Shown here: positions 11,736 through 20,551 of the stretch, in pieces
Layout of the letters: each line of letters opens with the position of its first letter
Position numbering within the stretch: position 1 is the first letter of the stretch
Assembly: GCA_024180945.1 (NCBI GenBank)
Contig: JAKSGN010000022.1
Coordinates: forward strand, 1,054,001 to 1,118,000
Direction of reading: 5' to 3'
DNA length: 64,000 bases
Origin: Macrophomina tecta
Taxonomy: Eukaryota > Ascomycota > Dothideomycetes > Botryosphaeriales > Botryosphaeriaceae
Made by a program: the position numbers and the translations under genes
Notes under the pieces: generated by a model
Seen by the model: the letters and a program-made list of their open reading frames with translations, nothing else
Database searches by the model: none
What the model was told of the DNA's origin: nothing

Positions 11736-12986
11736 ATGGCAACACTCACGCCTGCCTCTGCGGTACCTATGCCTCATGTGTTTGCTCTTTCGGGACTCGC
11801 CACTGACCCTCAATTCCGCAGGCGGCCCTCGCGCGCCTCCGCGCCTACAAACCCCCGCCGACCCAATACTTTAACCTGCCACTCGCGCGCCGCGCCGCCG
11901 TGCTCATCCTCCTCTTTGCCGACAAGCGCGGCGATCTGCGCGTCGTCCTGACCATGCGCGCCGCCGGCATGAACACCTACGCCGGCCACGCCGCCCTACC
12001 AGGAGGTAAAGAACCACGAACCACGCTTTCCCGTGCGAGCCAGCAGAAAGCGGGGCGAACCTAACGCGATCCCAGGCCGTGCCGACACCCTCGCCGAAAC
12101 GCCCTTCCAGACCGCGCGCCGCGAGGCCTTCGAGGAGATCGGCCTGCCCCTCGTCGACAGCAAACTGCCGCCGCCTTTCCGCGTCGAGCACCTCTGCCAG
12201 ATGCCCGCCAACCTCGCCCGCACCGAGCTCGGCGTGCGGCCGTGCGTCGCATTCTTGGCCGCCGACCGCCCGGTACCCTCGCCTCCCTCTTCTTCTTCTT
12301 CTTCTTCTTCTTCCTCCTCTCGCTCTTCCCCCTCGAATCCAACTCTAGCGTCGTCGAACCCCACCGCGCTGCTGACGGCCGAGGACGTCCTGATCCCGCG
12401 CCTCTCGGCGCAAGAGGTCGCTGCCGTCTTCTCGGCGCCGTTTCACAACTTCCTGAGGGCGGCGGACGAGGTGAGCGCGAGTGCGGGCGAGGCCGAGGCG
12501 GGCGTCGAGGCCGCCGGCTTCCCGGCCGCGTGGTATCAGGGCATGTGGACGGACTGGCACGAGAGTCGGTGGCGGATGCACAACTTCTACGTGCCGGTGG
12601 CGGGGCAGGCTGTTGCGCGGCCGAAAGGGTGGAAGGCGGAGGGGGACGGGGAGAGGCCGAGGAAGAGAGCGAGGACGGCGGAGGCTACGCCTGCGGTTAA
12701 TGCTGCGGAAGGAGGAAATAGGAGCGCCGCGAGGAATCCGTCATCGGACCTACCGAAGGATCCGCTGGCGGATATGGAGCGGTTCAGGGTGTTTGGGATG
12801 ACGGCGCGGATTTTGGTGGATGCGGCGAGAGTGGCCTATGACGAGGATCCCGAGTTCGAGCACAACTCGCACTTTGGGGATGAGGATATGATCGCGCGGC
12901 TGTTGAAGATGGGGAGGCTGAGTGCGGAGCGGAAGAAAGGTGACGTCATCACTAGGGAGGTTCTGAGGGAAGCGGCGAAGCTCTAG
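11736..12986 (+). CDS. PCD1: peroxisomal Nudix hydrolase (CoA diphosphatase, PCD1-like)
   Basis: Three exons (11736-11762, 11822-12005, 12076-12986) give 373 residues. The core has YAGHAALPGGRADTLAETPF, then QTARREAFEEIGL, the Nudix box in which REAFEE carries the metal-binding glutamates. Upstream is ARRAAVLILLFADKRGDLRV, as in the CoA-pyrophosphatase branch. These enzymes cut CoA or oxidised CoA into phosphopantetheine and 3',5'-ADP. The last three residues are AKL, a canonical type 1 peroxisomal targeting signal, which fits Pcd1. A serine-rich insert (about 15 Ser coded by TCT/TCC repeats near 12290-12325) and a basic stretch RPRKRAR interrupt the fold. Treating the serine tract as an intron breaks the frame, so I kept it coding. 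Start chosen as Met 11736, the one in frame across the first intron. Confidence 0.85.
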
Positions 12987-13295
12987 GCTGATGTACGTTC
13001 TTAGACGATAACGCGGCATGATCACATGGTATTCAAAGTTGATTCAAGCTTACGTCGTAATCACGTCCGTGCAGTGCTTGCACACATTCGCGCAAGGCTC
13101 CAGCCTCGCGGAGTCGTACTCCTTACAATGAGCACGGCTTTCCACGCTGGTCATTTTGGCATTTGCATACGTGTGATTTATCAAGCAATCGTTTCGAAGG
13201 GCGTTCTATAGCATCGCCAGAAGCCAACCTGCCTGATGAGTTTGGTCGGCGGGGAAGAAACAGCATGCACGCTCTTGGCGTGCAAGTTAGCACTT
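12987..13295. other. intergenic
   Basis: Spacer downstream of the Nudix gene up to the inverted-repeat element. It includes a short palindrome at about 13265-13283 (TGCACGC, 5-bp gap, GCGTGCA) just outside the element. Confidence 0.45.
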
Positions 13296-13335
13296 TGCAC
13301 ACTCGCGCAGCGAAATACACACCTGTCAAGCCACG
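13296..13335 (+). repeat. left terminal inverted repeat of MITE-like element
   Basis: Forty-bp arm starting TGCACACTCGCG and ending CAAGCCACG; pairs with the arm at 13698-13737. Confidence 0.75.
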
Positions 13336-13697
13336 CATATACAGCCTATGAAACATAGAAAAAAAGTATAGTAGTTTATATACCTCTAACCGGGATACTA
13401 TAGAGATCAATAGTCTACCCCTAGCTAAGCCCTTCTACGACTTAATCTCCGCCCGGGTAAGACGGCACAGGTAAGCTAATAACTGGGCTAAGATTCGTAT
13501 ATATTAAGAACTCGCTCTTACTCCTACTATCTCTCCCTTTTCTTATCTATTTATATTAGTAATAAAGAATAGAAGAAAGACGGAGCATAAGAATTTCAAA
13601 CTCAGTACCATAGAGATATATATTATAAGAGCGTAGTAGATTGTATACTCTCCTGGCGCCGCGTAAATAAGGTTCAGGCCGATGTATGAAGCTAATA

Positions 13698-13737
13698 CGT
13701 GGCTTGACAGGTGTGCATTTCGCCACGCAAGTGTGCA
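13698..13737 (-). repeat. right terminal inverted repeat of MITE-like element
   Basis: Reverse-complement partner of 13296-13335, about 90% identical; differences are C/T or A/G. Confidence 0.75.
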
Positions 13738-14104
13738 TGTTATATTATCTCGGTGTGGTTTCCATCCCTCCTATTCAATTGTGACAGGTCTACGGCCTAT
13801 CTTTATTCACAAGCAGAGACAAGAGGTTGCGCAACCCACGTCCTAAGACGAGCATTTATCTAACTTCTCATATCGCTGTCCCGCAATCAAGCAGGGAAAA
13901 AGACACAAAAAGAGCGTGTGAATCCTCTCCGTCCCCCTGCTCTTTCCCGTTTCCACCTTTCCCCAATTTTCCAGTCCCCCTCGCACCGCGCCCGAATATG
14001 GGGTGTCGTCCTTCGCGTTCTAACAAAGCCCTTCGACCGGGACCTGCTCATGTGCCTCCAAAAGCCAAAGGAGAAAACCAACGTGACCGACGACACCCGC
14101 GACC
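13738..14104. other. intergenic
   Basis: Spacer between the MITE-like element and the stop codon of the antiporter gene; it probably includes the antiporter 3' UTR. No coding signal seen. Confidence 0.45.
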
Positions 14105-16335
14105 TTAGACCATCTCGCGCGCGGTGACACGCTCGCGATCGGTCAGCGGGTAGCCGTCGTCGAACTGGCCCCCCCCTTTCCCGATAACAACACGCTCAGT
14201 ACGGTCGGCCAGCGGGTAACCGTCATCGAACTCGCCCTCCTTCCTGCCACTCCACGCCGGCGGGGCGCCCTCTGGCAGCGCGAAGCCGCGCGAGAAGCGG
14301 TTGTAGACGATGACGGAGCCGCGCTTGGGTACGTAGCTGCTGTTCTTCGGCTTGGCCGCGTTGACCGAAAGCGGCCGCAGCTCGACGGGCGCGTCAATCA
14401 CGGGCGCCACACCCATGCGCTTGTAGAGGAGGTCCAGGGCAGGAATGGAGAGGCCGTGGAAGACGATGGAGAAGAGGACGAGCCAGTATACGGCTGGTAC
14501 GGTGAGATTAGTAAAAAAAAAAATAAAAAGAAAAAAGAGAAAAAAAGAAAAAGACGGTCGAGATCTGCTTCCTGTAGCTTGGGAGCAAGGATGGAGGGAT
14601 ATATCACTTACTCGGTCCGAGAGCACGAATCAAGTTTGTCTCTTCTGCATCACCCTCCCCGAGTTCCGGAAAAAGATGGCGAGTGTGCTCGAGGTAGAAG
14701 ACCGCACCAATCCCTGCAGGGTACAAGTGAAAATGAGTTTTCAGCTGGTCACAGAGCGGTAGGAGGGCAAAGGGCGCATAAGCTCACCAATCGGGCCGAA
14801 ATATCCCATGAACAAGGCCTCCTTGATATTCTTGCACACGTTCGGCATGAACTTGTACGCAATCAAGATGGCCGGGATCCGGCGGAAGACCATGACGAGG
14901 AAACCGAGGCCGAACAGCCGGCCGTAGGTGATGCCGGTGACGTCGGGCTGGTTAAATTCCGACCACGGCAGGACGGCGCCGATGTACATGAAGCCGCCGA
15001 AGTTGAGGAGCACATCAATCGACGAGTTGACTTCGTCGTGCCGGGCTTCCGTCTCTTGCAGGTACTGGCCATCCCAGTTCAGGGCGTTGCCGGCGAAGAA
15101 ACATGCAAGCAAGTCGTCCGTTCCGAGCGCGCCGCATGTGCCGATGGTGAACAGCTGCAGTCTGTCAGAAAAGCGGCCTGGCTCGGGCGGGTGGGAAAGG
15201 GGATACTAACGCCTATGGCGGCGGGGAACAGAAGGTAGCTCTCGTTGTCAATCCATCCCCTGGGTGGCACGGTGAGCAAACGGATTCAAAAGTGGAAGAG
15301 GAATGGGCCGGATCGTACTTCTTCAAAGCGAACTTCAGGGCCTTGCAGCTTCCGTATCCGACTACAACACCGTATACGGCGCTCATAAAGACGATGTAAA
15401 GCCACGTTTCGACGACCCACTGCTCAAGAGCCTTCCCAACACCACCGCCTAACCTACCGACTCCATGAGATCCTGACTCCTCGGCACCGTGAGATCCGGC
15501 ACCAGGAATGTCGGCGTGACGGATGAGGTAGGTAGCGAGCATGAGGAAGGGGAAGCCGAACCCATCGTTGGCTCCGGCCTCGGATGATATGATTTCTCTC
15601 AGATTCCGGGCCACGTACTTATCAGCGAAGGGGCCCTTAGCGATGGCCTGGGATAAGATGGGGTCGGTGCAGGTGACGCATGAACCGATGACGAGAGCAG
15701 CGAGCTTGAAGTAAAGAAATTAGGTCAGCAGAGTCTTAAAAAGGGAGTAGAGTGGGGTTCGGGAGCGGGCCGAGGCTCACCAAAGTCAGCTTCGGAATTG
15801 TCGCGAGGACGCAAGCCGTCGTGCACAGCCACATGATGGTCATGATGGGAAGCAGACAGATGAGCATCTCCTTCCATAGCATTAACTGATACTTGGCGGG
15901 CAGCTGAAATCCGGCGATAACCAGCTGGACACCGATTACGACGCGGCACATTCCCTGCACAAGTAAGTAAGAGGACGGCAAGGCTCGAGGCGACGGTACC
16001 GACCAAGGTAATGAGGCTTTGCTGATCGGGTGTGGCGGAACCCCAGCGCGTCGAATCTATCAATCTAGATGCGATGGGGCCGAGGGCGATGCCAATAATC
16101 ACTGCAGGCACTGTGCTTCGGCGGTTAGTCACATAAAGCTAGGGTCCGTATGCAACATCTCCACATACAGGCTTCGCCAAGATACCAGACATTCTTGATC
16201 TTGCAGGATATAATCCCATAGAGCATAATAAATGCTCCTGGTCCACAGGTTAGCGAATGTCGTTGGTACAGGCGGTGGAAGCGAACCCAAGATGGATATG
16301 ACAATGTTGAGCTCGCTGGTGTCGAGGTTCGGCAT
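14105..16335 (-). CDS. CPA1-type Na+/H+ antiporter
   Basis: Nine short exons between 16335 and 14105 give a protein of about 565 residues, a plasma-membrane type sodium(potassium)/proton exchanger of the fungal Nha/Cnh class. Evidence includes successive hydrophobic helices: IMLYGIISCKIKNVWYLGEA, PAVIIGIALGPIASRLI, GMCRVVIGVQLVIAGFQLP, LAALVIGSCVTCTDPILSQA, and the EAGANDGFGFPFL helix that carries the Asn-Asp pair typical of CPA1 antiporters. Later helices include GTCGALGTDDLLACFFAGNA and YWLVLFSIVFHGLSIPALDL. The cytosolic tail is short and holds a tandem copy of a small motif, FDDGYPLADRTERVV then FDDGYPLTDRERVT. Splices such as GAA-GCC-T / TG-CCT join cleanly. It lies divergent from a dead Trk-type K+ transporter, so this locus once paired two alkali-cation transporters. 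Confidence 0.88.
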
Positions 16336-17959
16336 GGTTACGGTTTTGAGAGGAAACTGAACGAAAAAGGAAATAGTAATGCTCGACCGGCGAGCTCACG
16401 CAGAAAATGTTCTTAATAACAAACTAAGGAAAGGAAAGGAGAGAGAGAGGCGTATTTCGGAAGTGTCGGGGCAGGATTGTGAAAGGCAAGAAGGAGGGTC
16501 GAGCTCAAGTAGCAACCAAGAATGAGCGACAATTCTGACTGACAGTAGGGCTGCGACAGACTGGGTCCCATAAGATGCGTCAGAAACACGCCAGCGCGAT
16601 CGTACTGTGCAAATCCCTTAGATGACGAATACTGAGGTTCCCCTTTGAATGCCGCGCCGGATGGAACGGCATGCCAAGATCTCTGCTCACCAAACCCTGG
16701 CGCATGCTTTGTATACCAAGATAGTATATGCCGTCTTTTCTGACTTTGATGTGGCCTTGGCGCCTTCAAATTTCAGGCGCAGACTCGACATGTCGTAGAT
16801 CTATTGGAATTGGTCTTTCCTGAGAATTCCTTAATTGAGCCACGCGATACGCCTCCCTGGTTCCAAGACACTTGGCCGACTCAGTTGGACAACGCTGGGC
16901 TCTTGACTCCGGACGCCTGCACATGTGCTGTGCATCCACAAATAGTATACGCTGATCCCAATCTTCCCAACGTCGCTTATTTCTTGTGGGCAGTTGATGA
17001 CGCTCAGTAGGGCGGATGCACATCCCATGTTCTGGGGCGGCGAGTATAAATATCACCTGGTCATATTTGAGTGTCCACAGAATGAGGGTCAAGTAGAGTC
17101 TTCCACTGGAGATACCCAACTAATGACCTACGAGAGCGAAGGTGGTGCTTTCTCAAAGACGGTGGCTTAGAAAGTGCGTACTCTTGTTTGAAGGCGAACA
17201 GCGCTGCCAAGTAGATAGCCTAAATGAGAATGCCCAAAAGTAGCTTAGTGTTTCGCCAATTCCTCTTTTTAGTAGACGGTCCACTCACCCTCTGAGGATC
17301 AATCCCATTGAGTTCAAACACCTCTCTCTCTGTTTCACTTTTTCTAATTTTTTTTTTTGTTTTAGCTCTAAAGTATCAAGACAAAAAGCTCGCAGGCGAA
17401 CTTTCAGTAAGCGCACGGCCTTAATTATGTGAGAGATAGTGTCAGGACAATAGGTTCTGAATGCTACTAGCATGCTATTCGCATGCTTATCACGTGCGTC
17501 CAGCACGTGACACCAAAAGTATATACGCTCACCCCAGGCGAATCCTTCTCATCAAGGATTCGCACCTGAGAATTCTACTCTTTCGAAGGCTCCCTGCTTA
17601 TTTCATGATAATTTGCTTACGTATAGTTCTTTTGGAGCGTTGCCAGAGGTATTGGAGTGATATGAGCTGGAAACTCCGCTCGATCTTGCGCACAAACTGT
17701 CTCCGAAAAGTTGAAACAGTGAGCTGACCTGTCCATATGTACAGCAATGCATCCTGTATCCCTCCGCTTTCTCGACTCATACCGGCCGTCTCTGGCAAGC
17801 CTTAATTACCCTGTATAAAGTTGGCCCAGGCCCCGGCCGAGATATCAAAACCTACCGTCTCCTCCCTAACAATCCCACTCAGCTTATAATTTCCAAGAAC
17901 CTCCTCCCTCTGCCCAACACTACACCCATCGTCCTTGAACACCCTTACCTCCCTCTCCG
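16336..17959. other. intergenic between cation transporter genes
   Basis: About 1.6 kb, AT-richer than the genes, with no recognisable coding segment. It holds three closely spaced perfect palindromes (17469-17563) and should contain the antiporter promoter and the former promoter of the Trk gene, whose N-terminal exons I cannot find. Confidence 0.5.
17469..17563. repeat. cluster of three inverted repeats, two CACGTG sites
   Basis: Three perfect palindromic pairs within 95 bp: AGCATGC/GCATGCT (7-bp arms, 5-bp gap, 17469-17487); TCACGTG/CACGTGA (7-bp arms, 7-bp gap, 17490-17510), each arm an E-box for bHLH factors; and GCGAATCCTT/AAGGATTCGC (10-bp arms, 6-bp gap, 17538-17563). A similar doubled CACGTG also occurs in the solo LTR near 60818-60835. 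Confidence 0.6.
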
Positions 17960-20269
17960 CATCTACCTGGCGCCCCTCACGGATCTGGGATTCATTGATA
18001 TAATCGTCGTCGTCGTCCGACTGTGCTGGTTCGAGAAGCGGCTCAAACAGGTTGGTGAGCATTGCATCTTGATTGCCTCTCCTCGCTTCTGTCGTTCCCC
18101 TTCGGCTTTTTCGCTGACCATGAAGCAACAAGCTCCAAGTATTCCCCGCGCGCAGCCGGCCGATTTTTCGTCCACGGCTGTGGAAGAGGATGTCAAGGCC
18201 CAGATACGCCACTCGTCCCGCCGGTGAATTCCAGTGAAGGCGTCGGCTTACTCGACTAAGGCCGGAAAAAAGCAGGGTGATGCCGACCTGAAGGACAAAG
18301 GTCCAGCAGAAGAACACGAGAAGCGCCCCGCTGGCAAGATAAGCGTGTCGATAATGCTATTTATGGAGACAAGAGCGAGCAGCTGCCTCAAATAAGATCA
18401 CTTTTGCCGAAGGGGAACTCCCTCCACGTAATGAGAAGGCTCTCAGGGTGCCTTCTCCCGGAGACCGCGAAATGGGTACGGTAACCACATGGGTGATAAG
18501 AGCGCCCGAGAATTGCTGACAGGTTTCACAGGACGACCGCTTGAGGAAGTAAACGACGTCATGAGCGACGGAGGCGAGTAGTGTTCTTAGTCATTTTTGC
18601 AAGGCCGTCTTCTTGCTAACAGCATTTTTACATATCTGAAACAGACGATGACAAAATCACGAGAGTCACCACCGCCTCCGACTGCGAGCCGAGCGTACTG
18701 ACCCGGCGTCCCACCCGTATTCGACGGAGCATGGCAACCGCGGTTTCAATCGAGCGCGTTGCTTCTTGCCTGTTGTGCTTGGGAGCGGTCTAAGCTGCCC
18801 TCAAAGCCGCACAGACGCCGCTCCGCATCCATCTCGCGCTCTTCGACGAACCTACCCTACCTCTCGAACCATGTTAGCATCGGCAGGAACTCTCAATTCT
18901 ACAACCTGTCAGCTGAAGGTCGAGAGCGGTTGGGTGGCATCGAATACCGGAGCTTGAAGCTGTTGCTCAAAATAGTCACTGGTAAAAGGCTCAGCTCATC
19001 CCTCATACACGTCTCTGTGCAGCTGCCGTGTACGAGCCTATTTCTTTGGTCTCAATCGCTTTAGGGCGATCTGTCTCGCTGGTTGGATCCAGACTGCCGA
19101 CAGCAAGCATCGTGACTATCTGGTGGAACGCGGCCAAGATAAAACTTGGCGGTAAATATCTCCTTCATTCCTTCCGCGCTGTACCTTCCCTGACTCGGTG
19201 TGATGGTCCCCTCCAGGGGCTTCTACACTGCGCAATCGATGGGCAGCAATCTCGGCTTCACCCTGACCCCGGATTCGATGATCACCTCCCAGGACGCGAC
19301 TCTTCCCTTGTTCATGATGAGCTTCCTCGCATACGCCGGCAACAAGTTGTACCCATGCCTGTCGCGTCTCGTCATCTGGACCATGGCCAAGCTGGCGCCC
19401 CGACACTCGGTGATGCAGGAGCCACTCAACTTCCTTCTGGAGCACCCGCGCCGCTGCTACACGCTCCTGTTCCCCAGCCGGACGACGTGGATCCTTTTCG
19501 GCATCATCTTCGTCGTGAACTTCATCGACACGCCACTGGTCGTCGTCCTGGGCCTGCAGAATCCGGCCGTTAACAACCTCCCCGGCGGGGCCCGCTTGCT
19601 CGCCGCCCTCTTGTAGGCCGCGTCGTCAGGGCACATGGGCACGGCGGCGTTTGACCTCGCCGAAGTGCATCCGGCCGTGCAGTTCAGCCTGCTGCTCATG
19701 ATGTACATCTCTGTCTTCCGGTCGCCACCAGCGTTCGCGCGTCCAACACTTACGAGGACCGGTCGCTGGGCATGTACGCGCCGGATCCCGAGGTCGATGA
19801 AATCACGCCGGGCAACACAACGTCGTACCTGCTCAACCCCCTGCCGAACCAGCTTGGCTTCGACCTGTGGTCCATTTCCCTCGACATTCTCTGTATCACC
19901 ATCGCCGAGGCCGACCGCATCATAGACCAAGCGGACTCGGTCTTCCAGGTCTTCCCCGTCTTCTTCGAGGTCGTATCCGCGTACGGCAATGTTGGCCTGA
20001 GCCTTGGATACCATACCGTGCTCACTTCGCTCACCGGTTAGTTAACGACGTTTAGCAGGCTGGTAATATGTGCTATAATGATCTGAGGACGCCACCAATG
20101 ACTGCCATATGCCTTGGGCCGAGCCATCCTGCTGCCGAGCGATATGTTGGGTGATCAGAGCAGCAGCAGCGAGCGCGTGGCACAACCCGAGGCCGAGAAG
20201 GTGGCTGAAGGGGAAAGAAGATTGGCGCCGCACAAGGCCCAAGCCCGGCTCGAGATGCCGCAGAGTTAA
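17960..20269 (+). pseudogene. Trk-type high-affinity K+ transporter relic
   Basis: Segments of a fungal Trk K+ uptake protein appear in order but not in one frame: FIDIIVVVVRLCWFEKRLKQ (about 17986), the cytosolic loop KITFAEGELPPRNEKALRVP, a DDKITRVTTASDCEPS segment, SIGRNSQFYNLSAEGRERLG plus EYRSLKLLLKIVT, YFFGLNRFRAICLAGWIQTA, GFYTAQSMGSNLGFTLTPDS, LEHPRRCYTLLFPSRTTWIL, NPAVNNLPGGARLLAALL, YAPDPEVDE, EVVSAYGNVGLSLGYHTVL and YALGRAILLPSDM. Damage includes TAG at 19614-19616, a one-base loss near 19718, TAG at 20039-20041 and two TGA codons after it. Several stops are what C-to-T change makes of CAG or CGA. The N-terminal membrane part is absent. A long minus-strand frame at 17802-18317 is only its shadow. 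Confidence 0.82.
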
Positions 20270-20274
20270 TTGAA

Positions 20275-20415
20275 AGAGGGAGCGGCAACGAGCCGCTCAC
20301 CAGTAGCCCTCCGAACATACTGGGACACTTCAAGGTGGGCATTATGGGAGCTGGTTGCGCCGGGCTGTTCACAGCCATGATGCTGGACCACCTCCGAGCA
20401 AGTCAGGATGAATGA
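20275..20415 (+). pseudogene. FAD-dependent amino-acid oxidase-like N-terminal fragment
   Basis: About 45 codons reading EPLTSSPPNILGHFKVGIMG, then AGCAGLFTAMMLDHLRA, then a stop. The block K-V-G-I-x-G-A-G-x-A-G-L is the dinucleotide-binding GxGxxG motif that opens L-amino-acid oxidase/flavin amine oxidases, with the usual preceding PPNI..HFK. Nothing downstream continues the enzyme: the minus-strand regulator gene begins its 3' end about 140 bp later. This is a truncated relic, joined directly behind the Trk relic. Confidence 0.62.
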
Positions 20416-20551
20416 CGCTCGTCATGGAATTAGGGTCAGGAATTCGAACTCTAACAACAGCAATGGTTGGGGAAGCCGGGTTTACCTGCTCTACTGTCAG
20501 AACGGTTTCGCATCGTCTCTGTCTCCAATCTGCTTCAGCAACTGAACATGA

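Larger units (their letters stand above)
13296..13737. mobile_element. MITE-like element with 40-bp terminal inverted repeats
   Basis: A 442-bp segment bounded by two 40-bp arms in inverse orientation that match at about 36 of 40 positions; all mismatches are transitions. Both outer ends read TGCACACT and both inner ends CCTGTCAAGCCACG. The interior is much more AT-rich than its surroundings and has no long open frame, so it cannot code a transposase. This is the layout of a non-autonomous DNA transposon (MITE). I could not identify a clean target-site duplication, so the exact outer edge and superfamily are open. Confidence 0.72.

Noticed and set aside
12270..12344. Possible intron from GTACCC to CTCTAG in the Nudix gene
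   Set aside because: Removing it breaks the frame; the Ser tract reads through in frame.
14456..15238. Plus-strand frame of 260 codons
   Set aside because: Antisense to the Na+/H+ antiporter exons and spans their introns.
17531..17570. tRNA-like look of the GCGAATCC...GGATTCGC hairpin
   Set aside because: No A box, anticodon arm or acceptor stem around it; only a simple 10-bp inverted repeat.
17802..18317. Minus-strand frame of 171 codons with a hydrophobic start
   Set aside because: The opposite strand here encodes recognisable Trk transporter segments; the minus frame is a shadow and has no domain.
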